Of a DNA stretch of 64,000 nt, positions 34,159-44,715 are shown piece after piece. The DNA is taken from assembly GCF_006716465.1 (NCBI RefSeq), contig NZ_VFPB01000003.1, positions 186,001-250,000 of the forward strand, in the 5' to 3' direction. Numbering within the stretch: the first letter of the stretch is position 1; each line of letters begins with the position of its first letter. The position numbers were made by a program, and so were the translations under genes. Origin of the DNA: Pseudoxanthomonas sp. 3HH-4 (GTDB lineage Bacteria; Pseudomonadota; Gammaproteobacteria; Xanthomonadales; Xanthomonadaceae). The notes below the pieces were generated by a model. That model was not told the origin of the DNA, made no database searches, and saw only the letters and a list, made by a program, of their open reading frames with translations.

Positions 34159-34551
34159 CTAAACGGGTGGAGCGTAGAGCAACTCCAGGGCAGACAATGC
34201 GGTCAGCACATAGGTGCCGTTGTAGTCTGCATCCTCGTCCGTGGAAAGATCGAGCTGCTTCCACACCCCATTGACGTCGCCAGCCTGGCGTTCATCGATC
34301 ACGCTATTGGCGAGTCGACGAATCGCGATGAACTGGGTGAGATCGAAGTTCAGACCGTTGGCGTCCACAAACAGGCCGTGCTGACGCAGGAACTCCGCCA
34401 TCGGCATGGAGGTCTCACTGATGTAGAAGAGCAGATCCCCGGCCTCCAGGGGGCGATCTTCTGCCTGCGGCACGAGGCCGACACTATTCACCAGCTCCTG
34501 CGCATGCGAACGCATGTCATTGGTGAGCTTTTCGCTAGATACGGCCGTCAT
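34159..34551 (-). CDS. Hypothetical protein, stress-island member
   Basis: A 130-residue acidic protein beginning MTAVSSEKLTNDMRSHAQEL; includes LEAGDLLFYISETSMPMAEF and LNFDLTQFIAIRRLANSVID. Soluble, mixed alpha/beta, no signal peptide. Family not recognised. The ATG at 34549-34551 has AAAGGAG at good spacing. It is convergent with the glycosylase pseudogene (14 bp between stops) and follows the DUF1345 gene on the same strand, so it is probably co-transcribed with it. Confidence 0.65.
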   Translation of the reverse strand: MTAVSSEKLTNDMRSHAQELVNSVGLVPQAEDRPLEAGDLLFYISETSMPMAEFLRQHGLFVDANGLNFDLTQFIAIRRLANSVIDERQAGDVNGVWKQLDLSTDEDADYNGTYVLTALSALELLYAPPV

Positions 34552-34638
34552 CTTCGTTCTCCTTTCCCAAGCAGGCAAAACATTCCAGCAGTCCACTTCG
34601 GCGTTGCGACTCTCGAAACACGCGGACCGGCCCACCAG

Positions 34639-35295
34639 CTAAGCCAGCGTTACCACGACATTGACTACCGCAGCCAGAAGCACGGTGTTAAAGGTGAAGG
34701 CCACGAGCGAATGCAGCAAACTCACCGCCCGGATGCGTGAGGACGAGATGGAGACATCTGCAGTCTGCGCGGCAACCCCGATGACGAACGAAAAATAAAG
34801 GAAATCACGCGCGCCAGGAGGCTTTCCTCCTGGAAAGAGCAGTCCGCCGTGATACCCATCCTGCGTCTGGCTTCCGTCGGTGTCTTCTTTGTCGGCCTTT
34901 CGCCAATACATGTGCGCATAGTGCCAGGCCATCATCGCGTGGATCGTGGCCCATGCCAGCGGCAATGACGCCAACGTCATTACCAGGACGATGGCATCGC
35001 GCTCACTCTTGCTACCGACGGAGATTACCAGGATCACGGCCAGGGCTGCGGCAGCCAAGGTGATGATCAAGACCAGCCATAACGGCTCATCGCGGTGTCC
35101 AGCGCTGTCTCTCATCCGTTGGGCGTCGAAAGACGGGACAGCGGCGAGCGTGCGCACCAGATAAGCAATGAAGAAGACATCTACTCCCACCACTACGGCC
35201 AGGTAGGGCACGGCATAAAGAGCCCAGCCCCACGCCAACACGCCTGCGCCGGCGGCGAGATAGAAGCTAGCTCTGGCGTGCGACAACTTAATCAT
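34639..35295 (-). CDS. DUF1345 integral membrane protein
   Basis: 218 residues with six predicted hydrophobic helices, including FYLAAGAGVLAWGWALYAV, WLVLIITLAAAALAVILVI and VSLLHSLVAFTFNTVLLAAV. The family blocks WATIHAMMAWHYAHMYW and DFLYFSFVIGVAAQTADV are diagnostic of DUF1345. These small inner-membrane proteins may form channel-like assemblies; their substrate is unknown. The ATG at 35293-35295 follows AGAAGGTGG; an ATG ten codons earlier is less well placed. Confidence 0.85.
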   Translation of the reverse strand: MIKLSHARASFYLAAGAGVLAWGWALYAVPYLAVVVGVDVFFIAYLVRTLAAVPSFDAQRMRDSAGHRDEPLWLVLIITLAAAALAVILVISVGSKSERDAIVLVMTLASLPLAWATIHAMMAWHYAHMYWRKADKEDTDGSQTQDGYHGGLLFPGGKPPGARDFLYFSFVIGVAAQTADVSISSSRIRAVSLLHSLVAFTFNTVLLAAVVNVVVTLA

Positions 35296-35431
35296 TTTTC
35301 GTCCACCTTCTAAAGAAAGCTGCATGTGCTCTGCCCCATACCGGCCAACGTCGAAGCATCAACAGATGGCTCATGCTTGACAAGAATAAATTCTTCGCTA
35401 TGGGTATCTACCCATCAACAGGTAGAGACTC

Positions 35432-35689
35432 ATGAAATCCAACGGCTTATCAGGTCTGACGTGGAAAGAACGAATGGCCATCAGCACGGGCATGCTGGTG
35501 ATGCTGGGCTACTTCTGGCTGGTGCTGTTTGGATGCCAATACATGCGCTCTCATCGGCAGCCAACGCCCCTGCAGAATACGTCCCCCAGCGCGCCTATGT
35601 CGCCACCCGCGCCATACACGACATCCATGGCCCAGATAACAACCCCCGCTACAGCGAAGCCAATTCCCCACGCTCGAGTCCGTATCTGA
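35432..35689 (+). CDS. Possible small membrane protein (overlaps an opposite-strand gene)
   Basis: An 85-residue frame with a plausible single membrane helix (MAISTGMLVMLGYFWLVLFG) and a Pro/Thr-rich tail. GGTAGAG precedes the ATG. The first 120 bases are free of other genes, but the last 139 overlap the end of the better-supported minus-strand gene at 35551-36039. It could be real with an antisense tail, or spurious. Confidence 0.35.
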   Translation: MKSNGLSGLTWKERMAISTGMLVMLGYFWLVLFGCQYMRSHRQPTPLQNTSPSAPMSPPAPYTTSMAQITTPATAKPIPHARVRI

Positions 35690-36039
35690 GTGCACATAGC
35701 CACAGCCGCGGAGGCAAGCAAAAGCCCAAGCAGCAGTGCATTCATGTGCGCGGCGGGATCCTGTTGAGGAATGAGCTCGGATAGCGCGAGGTAGATACTT
35801 CCTACGATCAACGTGATGGCAATACCCAGCCACGTCCGATCCCATGTGGAATGGATGCCGAATACTCGCGCCCACCATGATGCCGGTTGACCATCGGCTT
35901 TCTTCCCGACGGGCACAGCCGGTTCGAAATCAAGATCATCGGGAATCCCGTCAAACTCTTCCGATGCCCTTGGATCATCGGGCGAGGTGGATGAGGTGCC
36001 AGACGCTACAGAGTCCTGCTGATCTTTGTCTTTACTCAT
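35551..36039 (-). CDS. Membrane protein of unknown function
   Basis: 162 residues starting MSKDKDQQDSVASGTSS, an acidic disordered cytoplasmic leader of about 70 residues. Three hydrophobic helices follow: WLGIAITLIVGSIYLALSEL, MNALLLGLLLASAAVAMC and IGFAVAGVVIWAMDVVYG. No family recognised. The ATG at 36037-36039 is preceded by AAAGGTGG. It lies 57 bp downstream of the HAD gene on the same strand and is likely part of the clpB-dnaK-HAD transcription unit. Confidence 0.65.
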   Translation of the reverse strand: MSKDKDQQDSVASGTSSTSPDDPRASEEFDGIPDDLDFEPAVPVGKKADGQPASWWARVFGIHSTWDRTWLGIAITLIVGSIYLALSELIPQQDPAAHMNALLLGLLLASAAVAMCTQIRTRAWGIGFAVAGVVIWAMDVVYGAGGDIGALGDVFCRGVGCR

Positions 36040-36096
36040 CTCGATCCACCTTTCCTTGAAAAGAGTTCGCAAAGAACTCAGCCTCCGTCAGCAGAC

Positions 36097-36780
36097 CTAA
36101 CTTCGTGCCGCGACTTCATCGATATGACGCAGCAAATCCGCCGGGTCTTCATACACACGAAAAGCACCCGCACGCTCAAGCTCTTCTTGCCCATACCCAC
36201 CCGAGAGCACGCCAACGCCCAAGGATCGAGCCCGCTGGGCTGCGAGCATGTCCCAGATGCTGTCGCCAATTACCAGGCACTGCGTGATGTCCACCCCCAG
36301 CCGCTCAGCCGCGGCGATGAAAAGATCTGGATCCGGCTTTGCATGCCGGACCAGATCCCGAGTGATGACCGGAACTTGCGCCGGGTCCACCCCTAGTGCC
36401 GCGATGTTGGGCCCCGCGGTCTCCATGCGTCCACTGGTTGCGATAGCCCAGGGAATAGATGCGCCCGTGAGGAAGTCCAACAGCTCGCGCGCCCCGGGAA
36501 GAGGATGCACAGTGCCCTCGCGGGAGAATCGTCCATAGGCTTCGGCGTGATACTGCCGAAGCCTGGCCAGACGCTCCTGCGTGATATCCAAGCCAGTCTC
36601 ACGCAGCAGGATATTGGTGAACAAGCCACCGCTCATGCCGATCTTGCGATGGATCTTCCATACCGGCAGGTCAACGCCTTCCCGATCCAGTGCTTCCTTC
36701 CATGCCAACACATGCTGGTAAACGCTGTCGATGAGGGTGCCATCGAGATCGAAGAGAAAGGCGGTTGAGGCGCGTGGCAT
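36097..36780 (-). CDS. HAD-superfamily hydrolase (phosphoglycolate phosphatase/beta-PGM-like)
   Basis: A 227-residue HAD phosphatase. Motif I FLFDLDGTLIDS, motif II AIATSGR, motif III Lys in RHAKPDPDLF and motif IV VIGDSIWDM are all present; a helical cap domain lies at about 20-90, placing it in subfamily IA. It probably dephosphorylates a small phosphorylated metabolite; the sequence does not fix the substrate. It starts 39 bp after dnaK and should be co-expressed with it. Confidence 0.85.
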   Translation of the reverse strand: MPRASTAFLFDLDGTLIDSVYQHVLAWKEALDREGVDLPVWKIHRKIGMSGGLFTNILLRETGLDITQERLARLRQYHAEAYGRFSREGTVHPLPGARELLDFLTGASIPWAIATSGRMETAGPNIAALGVDPAQVPVITRDLVRHAKPDPDLFIAAAERLGVDITQCLVIGDSIWDMLAAQRARSLGVGVLSGGYGQEELERAGAFRVYEDPADLLRHIDEVAARS

Positions 36781-36819
36781 GGCGGCATCTCACAGAGAAA
36801 GGGAGTGGTGGCGCGAGGC

Positions 36820-38742
<1,923 letters not shown>

Positions 38743-38821
38743 CTTTTCCGATTAAGAAGTAGAAACCATGCGCCTGATCCCAACACTCCCATGAATCCAG
38801 GCACCGTCGAACCGCTACCGC

Positions 38822-41416
38822 TCAGTTTCGTTTGAAGCTCAATCTTCCGTCCTGGGCGAATACCCTTACCGTATCGCCCGGTGCGAATTCTCCCGAGAGA
38901 ATCTGTTTGGCCAAGGGATTCTCCAACTGGGTTTGGATCGTGCGCTTGAGCGGTCTGGCCCCGTAGATGGGGTCAAACCCAATGTTCCCTAAAAGGTTGA
39001 GCGCTGAATCATCCAGTTCCAAGTGGATCTGCCGCTCGGCCAAGCGCTTGGCCAGGTAGCGGGTTTGGATACGTGCAATCTCCCGGATTTGTGCTTTGTC
39101 CAAGGGATGGAACACGACGATGTCATCCAGCCGGTTGATGAACTCAGGCCGAAAATGGGTCTGGACCACGCCCATCACTGCCGCCTTCATCTGCGTATAG
39201 CTCTCCGCACTGTCAGTGGCGCCGCTTGCATCGGACATGTCCTGGATCAGGCTCGAACCCAGGTTGGAGGTCATGACAATGACCGTGTTGCGAAAGTCCA
39301 CGGTGCGGCCCTGGCCATCGGTAAGCCGCCCATCGTCCAGCACCTGCAGCAGGATGTTGAACACATCCGCGTGCGCCTTTTCTACTTCGTCAAGCAGGAT
39401 TAGCGAGTAAGGACGTCGGCGCACCGCCTCGGTCAGGTAGCCCCCCTCCTCGTAGCCGACATAGCCAGGCGGAGCACCAATAAGTCGGGCGACACTGTGC
39501 TTCTCCATGAACTCGCTCATGTCAATCCGGATCATGGCCTCGCTGCTATCGAACAGGAACTCCGCCAGCGCCTTGCACAATTCGGTCTTGCCAACGCCGG
39601 TGGGCCCCAGGAACAGGAACGAACCACTGGGGCGGTTGGGATCGCTTAGCCCAGAGCGGGAGCGGCGCACCGCATCGGACACCACCTTGATGGCCTCCTC
39701 CTGCCCGATCACCCGCTTGCCCAACGACTGCTCCATCTGCAAGAGCTTCTCGCGCTCGCCTTCAAGCATCTTGGCCACCGGAATGCCGGTCCAGCGCGAA
39801 ACCACCTCGGCAATTTCCTCCGCTGTTACCCGGTCTTGGACCAGTTTGAAGTCCTTCTGCTCCACTTCTTGCGCCGCACGCAGTTGCTCTTCCAGTTCAG
39901 GAAGCTGTCCATACTGGATTTCGCTCATGCGCGCATAGTCCTGATGGCGCTGGGCGGCCTCCAGTTCCAGCTTGGCCTTCTCAATCTGCTCCTTGACCTT
40001 GGTGGCGCCTTGCAGGGCGGCCTTCTCGGATTTCCAGACCTCATCAAGGTCTGAGAACTCGCGCTCCAACGCGGCGATATCTGCTTCCAAGTCCGCCAAG
40101 CGCTTCTTGGACTCAGGATCCTTCTCCTTCTTGAGCATCTCGCGCTGAATCTTGAGTTGGATCAAGCGGCGCTCCTTGCGATCCAGTTCCTCTGGCTTTG
40201 AATCGATCTCCATGCGGATACGCGAGGCCGCCTCGTCCATCAGGTCGATGGCCTTGTCCGGCAACTGCCTGTCGGCGATATAGCGGTTTGACAGCATGGC
40301 CGCAGCCACAATCGCCGGATCGGTGATCTCCACGCCATGGTGCACGGCATACTTCTCTTTTAGGCCCCGCAAGATGGCTATCGTGTCTTCCACCGAAGGC
40401 TCGCCCACGAACACCTTCTGGAAGCGGCGTTCGAGGGCCGGATCCTTCTCCACATACTTGCGATACTCATCCAGCGTCGTGGCGCCAATGCAATGCAGCT
40501 CACCGCGTGCCAGGGCGGGCTTGAGCATGTTGCCCGCATCCATCGAGCCCTCCGCTTTGCCGGCACCCACCATCGTATGCAGCTCATCGATGAATAAGAT
40601 GACCTGTCCATCGGTCTTGGAAAGATCGTTGAGAACAGCTTTGAGGCGCTCCTCGAATTCCCCGCGAAACTTCGCACCGGCAATCAATGCACCCATGTCA
40701 AGCGAAAGCACCCGTCGATTCTTCAAACCTTCGGGAACCTCGCCATTGATTATGCGCAAAGCCAGCCCTTCCACGATCGCGGTCTTGCCCACACCCGGCT
40801 CGCCTATCAACACGGGGTTGTTCTTTGTGCGCCGCTGCAACACCTGAATGGTGCGCCGTATTTCTTCGTCGCGACCAATGACTGGATCCAGCTTGCCCTC
40901 TTCAGCCCGTTTGGTCAGATCGATGGTGTATTTATCCAGCGCCTCGCGCTGGTCTTCCGCGTGCTCGGAATCCACTTTGTCTCCTCCCCGCAGTTGTTGT
41001 ATCGCGGACAGCAACCTCTCCTTACTGGCACCGGCGTGCCGAAGTGCCCGCCCCGCTTCTCCGGTGTCCTCCACTGCCGCCAGCAAGAACCATTCGCTGG
41101 CGACATAGGTATCGCCACTGTGTTGGGACAGTTTGTCTGCCACATTGAGAAGTCGCGCAAGGTCATTGCCGATGGACACATTCGCTTGCCCGGGAACGCG
41201 CGAAAGCCTATCTATCCCTGCGCCAAGTTGCTCATCCAGGCTGGAGACGTCTACCCCCGACCTGACCAACAGAGGCCGCGTCGTCCCTCCGTTCTGGTCT
41301 ACAAGAGCTTTAAGCAGATGCACAGGCTCGATCAGCGTGTTGTCTCGGCGAGCAGCCAATGCTTGCGCCTCGACCAATGCTTGCTGCAAACGCGAAGTTA
41401 GCTTCTCAAGACGCAT
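38822..41416 (-). CDS. clpB: ATP-dependent disaggregase ClpB
   Basis: 864 residues, the full ClpB layout: N-domain, NBD1 with [13 protein letters not shown] and the coiled-coil M-domain (about 400-530), NBD2 with [14 protein letters not shown], and a C-terminal domain. Solubilises aggregates together with DnaK, encoded next in the operon. The ATG at 41414-41416 has GGGAG upstream. The 272-bp divergent region to doxX contains a pair of GGACA-N3-TGTCC-type sites (41528-41561), which suggests control by the island's own regulator rather than, or in addition to, sigma-32. Confidence 0.95.
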   Translation of the reverse strand: MRLEKLTSRLQQALVEAQALAARRDNTLIEPVHLLKALVDQNGGTTRPLLVRSGVDVSSLDEQLGAGIDRLSRVPGQANVSIGNDLARLLNVADKLSQHSGDTYVASEWFLLAAVEDTGEAGRALRHAGASKERLLSAIQQLRGGDKVDSEHAEDQREALDKYTIDLTKRAEEGKLDPVIGRDEEIRRTIQVLQRRTKNNPVLIGEPGVGKTAIVEGLALRIINGEVPEGLKNRRVLSLDMGALIAGAKFRGEFEERLKAVLNDLSKTDGQVILFIDELHTMVGAGKAEGSMDAGNMLKPALARGELHCIGATTLDEYRKYVEKDPALERRFQKVFVGEPSVEDTIAILRGLKEKYAVHHGVEITDPAIVAAAMLSNRYIADRQLPDKAIDLMDEAASRIRMEIDSKPEELDRKERRLIQLKIQREMLKKEKDPESKKRLADLEADIAALEREFSDLDEVWKSEKAALQGATKVKEQIEKAKLELEAAQRHQDYARMSEIQYGQLPELEEQLRAAQEVEQKDFKLVQDRVTAEEIAEVVSRWTGIPVAKMLEGEREKLLQMEQSLGKRVIGQEEAIKVVSDAVRRSRSGLSDPNRPSGSFLFLGPTGVGKTELCKALAEFLFDSSEAMIRIDMSEFMEKHSVARLIGAPPGYVGYEEGGYLTEAVRRRPYSLILLDEVEKAHADVFNILLQVLDDGRLTDGQGRTVDFRNTVIVMTSNLGSSLIQDMSDASGATDSAESYTQMKAAVMGVVQTHFRPEFINRLDDIVVFHPLDKAQIREIARIQTRYLAKRLAERQIHLELDDSALNLLGNIGFDPIYGARPLKRTIQTQLENPLAKQILSGEFAPGDTVRVFAQDGRLSFKRN

Positions 41417-41527
41417 CTGTTCTCCCTACAGCGCATCAACTCGGCGGATTCCAATCCAGCCGGCTCATGCCGGACCGAAATGCCGCCGCGGGGGCCAAAC
41501 TTATCAGTATTTGAACCGCACAACGAA

Positions 41528-41561
41528 GGACAAGTTGTCCAAATTTCTAGACAGAATGTCC
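41528..41561. promoter_or_regulatory. Paired operator sites between clpB and doxX
   Basis: GGACA-AGT-TGTCC (41528-41540) and AGACA-GAA-TGTCC (41549-41561), centres 21 bp apart. The same paired dyads occur upstream of ndh, ydeP and fdhD/MFS. The position, 112-145 bp upstream of clpB and 127-160 bp upstream of doxX, suits an upstream activator site serving both directions. Confidence 0.7.
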
Positions 41562-41687
41562 GTGCAAAATATGCGCGACGGGAGGGTTCTCACCCGCGGA
41601 GCAGAGGCGTAGAGTCAGGCTGGGTGAGTCCTGCAATGCGCGCGGTGGCCGCGATGCATGGGAGCGACGCCTCACGGGGAGAACGCA

Positions 41688-42080
41688 ATGAACGCAGTAG
41701 CTTTGCTTGTGGCCCGGCTGTTCTTGGGTGTGCCTTTCGTCATCTGGGGCGTCATGAAACTTCATGGCGGTGAGGCCAAACTCGTGCCCGTCCTTGCCGG
41801 CATGGGCTTGCCCGACGCCAAGGCGCTGGCCTACCTGATCGGTGCTTGCGAGCTTGTCGGCGGGATAGCCGTGTGCATTGGCTATCCCGTTCGCACGGTA
41901 GGCGTCCTGCTAGCTGCATGGTGCTTGGTGACAGGTTACGCAGCCCACAGGGGCGATGCGAACCAGCTGTTGGCTCATGTAGGCATGGCCGGAGGTTTCT
42001 TCCTGCTCGCCGCAGTGGGGCCGGGCTCGCTCTCGCTATTCGGCGGAGCTCCAACAGGCGTCTTCGCCAACCTGCGGTGA
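41688..42080 (+). CDS. DoxX family membrane protein
   Basis: A 130-residue inner-membrane protein with four helices: VARLFLGVPFVIWGVMKL, LAYLIGACELVGGIAVCIG, RTVGVLLAAWCLVTGY and GMAGGFFLLAAVGPG. RLFLGVPFVIWGVMKLHG is the DoxX/SURF4-type first helix. DoxX proteins are linked to thiol and oxidative-stress systems. The ATG at 41688 follows GGGGAGAACGCA. It heads a rightward unit with a peroxiredoxin and a DsbA-like protein, a coherent redox-protection set. Confidence 0.85.
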   Translation: MNAVALLVARLFLGVPFVIWGVMKLHGGEAKLVPVLAGMGLPDAKALAYLIGACELVGGIAVCIGYPVRTVGVLLAAWCLVTGYAAHRGDANQLLAHVGMAGGFFLLAAVGPGSLSLFGGAPTGVFANLR

Positions 42081-42116
42081 CGGCCCTACAAGAACCCTGT
42101 ATTTGTGGAGGAGCTC

Positions 42117-42608
42117 ATGTCCGCCCATACCCTAGGGTCAGACGCCATCCTTTCGGCCGGCACTCTGGCGCCGGACTTCACGCTCAACGCCACGCCCGAT
42201 CAGAAATTGTCGCTCCATGAGTTACGCGGCAAACCTGTGGTTCTGGTGTTCTATCCCGCCGACTGGAGCGAAGTGTGCTCAGATGAGCTTGCGCTCTTCA
42301 ATCAGGCGCTTGCGCTCATTTTGGAAGGTGGCGCTACAACACTCGGAATCTCTGTAGACAGCGCCTGGTGCCACCAAGCCTTTGTCGCCGCGCACAAGCT
42401 CCGTTTTGATCTACTCTCAGACTTCCACCCCAAGGGCTCAGTGTCATCCCTGTATGGAGCGTATGACGCTGAGCATGGCTATTGCAAAAGGGCTTTGTTT
42501 GTCATCGATGCGCAAGGCCGCATTGCCTGGAGCTACCTATCGCCGACGGCCATTAACCCAGGCGTTGACGGAGTATTGGATGCACTCGAATCTCTCAAAC
42601 ACTCCTGA
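42117..42608 (+). CDS. Peroxiredoxin (AhpC/TSA family)
   Basis: A 163-residue thioredoxin-fold peroxidase. LAPDFTLNATPDQKLSLHEL, VVLVFYPADWSEVCSDELAL and VIDAQGRIAWSYLSP are the family blocks. The peroxidatic Cys lies in DWSEVC, where the usual pattern is FTFVCPTE or FTxVCxxE; additional Cys in SAWCHQAF and GYCKRALF could resolve it. It would reduce peroxides using thiol donors. The ATG at 42117 follows GGAGGAG. It sits between doxX and the DsbA-like gene. Confidence 0.85.
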   Translation: MSAHTLGSDAILSAGTLAPDFTLNATPDQKLSLHELRGKPVVLVFYPADWSEVCSDELALFNQALALILEGGATTLGISVDSAWCHQAFVAAHKLRFDLLSDFHPKGSVSSLYGAYDAEHGYCKRALFVIDAQGRIAWSYLSPTAINPGVDGVLDALESLKHS

Positions 42609-42634
42609 CTTCATCCCAGAACAGGATATATGCC

Positions 42635-43171
42635 ATGTCCACGCTTCGTGTTCCGGTCACCCCACGTGATCACATCCAAGGCAGCCTCGATTCGCCGGCC
42701 GTGCTGGTTGAATACGGCGATTATCAATGCCCTTACTGCGGTGAGGCTTACGAGGGCATCAAGGAACTGCAGGCACAATTCGGCCAGAGCCTGTGCTTTG
42801 TTTTCCGCAACTTCCCACTAAGCGATGACCATCCCCAGGCCGCACCGGCGGCGATCTTCGCCGAGTATGCAGCCATCCAAGGCAAGTTCTGGCAAGCGCA
42901 TGACGCGTTGTATGAGAGCCAGGATCGGCTCGGTCCGGCCCTGTATGTGGAACTAGCGCGCGCACTGGGCTTGGATGTTGAAGGGTTGCGCCAGGCGTTC
43001 GAAAGCGCGCAGTTCGCGGACCATATTCATGCTGACCTCAATGGCGGCCTGCGTAGCGGCGTCAATGGCACACCCAGCTTCTTCATCAATGGCCAGTTCT
43101 ATCCTTTGCAGAACGGCGTTGAGGACCTTGTCAGTCCGATCCAGGCCATCGTGGATGGACGGGATCACTAG
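42635..43171 (+). CDS. DsbA/FrnE-like thioredoxin-fold protein (CPYC)
   Basis: 178 residues, no signal peptide, hence cytoplasmic. VLVEYGDYQCPYCGEAYEGI carries the CPYC redox centre; FVFRNFPLSDDHPQA and the cis-Pro segment GTPSFFINGQF are typical of the DsbA-like thioredoxin_4 family. Its likely role is disulfide reduction or electron supply to the peroxiredoxin upstream (26-bp gap). It is the last gene of the rightward redox unit and convergent with 43250-43591. Confidence 0.85.
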   Translation: MSTLRVPVTPRDHIQGSLDSPAVLVEYGDYQCPYCGEAYEGIKELQAQFGQSLCFVFRNFPLSDDHPQAAPAAIFAEYAAIQGKFWQAHDALYESQDRLGPALYVELARALGLDVEGLRQAFESAQFADHIHADLNGGLRSGVNGTPSFFINGQFYPLQNGVEDLVSPIQAIVDGRDH

Positions 43172-43249
43172 CAGCGAAACCAGCGCATGGGTGCCGATGT
43201 AGTCAAAGGTGATGAAGCCCCACTTCTTCGGTGCCGCCCCGGAACTGAC

Positions 43250-43591
43250 CTAGGCGGTGATGTCAGTCAATGCCCAGGCATTGCCGGCCAGCAGGCCCAT
43301 GCGCTGCTTGATCACGGCGCCGGGGAGCGAAGTGTCTACGACAAGATCGATTTGCAGATCCTGTTGGGAGCCAGAAACGCGCGCCCCGGGATCGACCATG
43401 GCCAAGACCGGATCAATGCCGTCAGGATCCACATGGGTGTTCTTCCATCGCTCAAAGAAGTTCGGATGGCTCAACGCCGCTTGCAGCTGATCGGCAAATT
43501 CCTGGGATCCTTGCGCGCTAAAGCTAAACGCCGGGTCTTGCCCCCGGGCCACCTGAGGGTTCGGCAGACTGATGTAATAACGGATCGACAC
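43250..43591 (-). CDS. Hypothetical protein downstream of moaA
   Basis: A 113-residue protein, MSIRYYISLPNPQVARGQDP and so on, soluble with beta/alpha character (LQIDLVVDTSLPGAVIKQRM). No family recognised. GTG start with AAAGGAAG upstream. It follows moaA by 59 bp on the same strand and is likely the last gene of the ndh-moaA unit. Another frame on the opposite strand spans this region but has no protein-like features. Confidence 0.6.
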   Translation of the reverse strand: MSIRYYISLPNPQVARGQDPAFSFSAQGSQEFADQLQAALSHPNFFERWKNTHVDPDGIDPVLAMVDPGARVSGSQQDLQIDLVVDTSLPGAVIKQRMGLLAGNAWALTDITA

Positions 43592-43650
43592 GGCAACTTC
43601 CTTTTTCTGGTTTCAAACGGCGCAAACTCGACCATCTCTGCGCTCAATGA

Positions 43651-44709
43651 CTAGCCACCAATGTAATGCATCTCGATCTTCCTGCCAGAGGATCTGGTTG
43701 AACTCCCCCGGCCTCGCAGCTCGCTATACCGGTCCGAGCGGGCTGCCCAGATTTCATGCACGCGCGCTTCAATGCGCTGATCGTCCAAACCGCTGCGCAA
43801 GAGGGCCCTCAGGTCAGTGCCTTGGGTGGAGAACAGACAGGTATACAGTGTGCCATCGGCGGACAGTCGGGCACGCGAGCAATCCCCGCAGAAGGGTTTG
43901 CTGATCGAAGAGATCAGACCAATCTCCCCTTGCCCATCGAGAAACCTGTAGCGGGTCGCCACCTCCCCAGGATAGTGAGCCGGCACTGCCTCAACAGGCC
44001 ATCGCTCCTGTATCTTCGACAGCAGCTGGTCCGATGACACGATGTCCTGTCGCTGCCACTGGTTCCGATTGCCCACATCCATGTATTCAATGAACCGGAC
44101 AATGACACCTGTGGCGCGCGACCAAGCCACCAGATCCGGGACGGAACTCTCGTTCACACCCCGCTGAACCACCGTGTTGATCTTGATACCTTGCGGAAAG
44201 CCGGCGTGCACCGCCGCCTGCACGCCAGCAAGGACCTCGGCCACCGAGCCTCGACCGCCGCTCATTTGATGGAACAGGGCCGGTTCCAGCGCATCCAGAC
44301 TAACGGTTATGCGATCCAGTCCCGCCTTGCGAAGATCCTCGGCTTGACGCGTCAGCAGCATCCCGTTAGTGGTCAGGGCAAGGTCCGTGATGCCAGGGAT
44401 GGCACGCAAGCGGGCCACCAGATCGGGCAGCCCGGGCCTGAGCAGCGGCTCACCCCCGGTCAAACGCAGCTTGCTCACACCCAGTTGCGTGCAGGTCCTG
44501 CATATCCGCTCGATCTCATCAAAGCTCAACCAGTCCTCGCTCGCCATGAAGCGATAGTCAGGTCCATACGTGCCCTCGGGCATGCAGTAGGTGCAACGAA
44601 AATTGCATCGGTCCATGACCGAAATGCGCAAATCCCGCAACGGTCGCCCACGCGTATCCAACAGCGCAAGCAAAGCCTCTGAAGCAGTATGTCTTGCGGT
44701 CGCACTCAT
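43651..44709 (-). CDS. moaA: GTP 3',8-cyclase MoaA
   Basis: A 352-residue radical-SAM enzyme for the first step of molybdenum-cofactor synthesis (GTP to cyclic dehydro-GTP). The SAM cluster is MDRCNFRCTYCMPEG, with LRLTGGEPLLRPGL nearby. The C-terminal second cluster is FCGDCSRARLSADGTLYTC, and the protein ends in the conserved GG. The ATG has GAGGTCCT directly upstream, overlapping the ndh stop region (six-base gap), so it is co-transcribed with ndh. It supplies cofactor for the YdeP-type enzyme together with moaB and moeA in this island. Confidence 0.95.
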   Translation of the reverse strand: MSATARHTASEALLALLDTRGRPLRDLRISVMDRCNFRCTYCMPEGTYGPDYRFMASEDWLSFDEIERICRTCTQLGVSKLRLTGGEPLLRPGLPDLVARLRAIPGITDLALTTNGMLLTRQAEDLRKAGLDRITVSLDALEPALFHQMSGGRGSVAEVLAGVQAAVHAGFPQGIKINTVVQRGVNESSVPDLVAWSRATGVIVRFIEYMDVGNRNQWQRQDIVSSDQLLSKIQERWPVEAVPAHYPGEVATRYRFLDGQGEIGLISSISKPFCGDCSRARLSADGTLYTCLFSTQGTDLRALLRSGLDDQRIEARVHEIWAARSDRYSELRGRGSSTRSSGRKIEMHYIGG

Positions 44710-44715
44710 AGGACC

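Noticed and set aside
41417..41687. Sigma-54 promoters for clpB, doxX, ydeP and fdhD
   Set aside because: TGG...GC look-alikes exist (e.g. in front of doxX and fdhD) but with 9- or 11-base spacing rather than the required 10, so I report only the exact one at 46112 and the degenerate one at 61686.
43187..43654. Plus-strand frame of 155 codons over the 43250-43591 gene
   Set aside because: It is the mirror of a better-initiated minus-strand gene and has a composition typical of a shadow frame.
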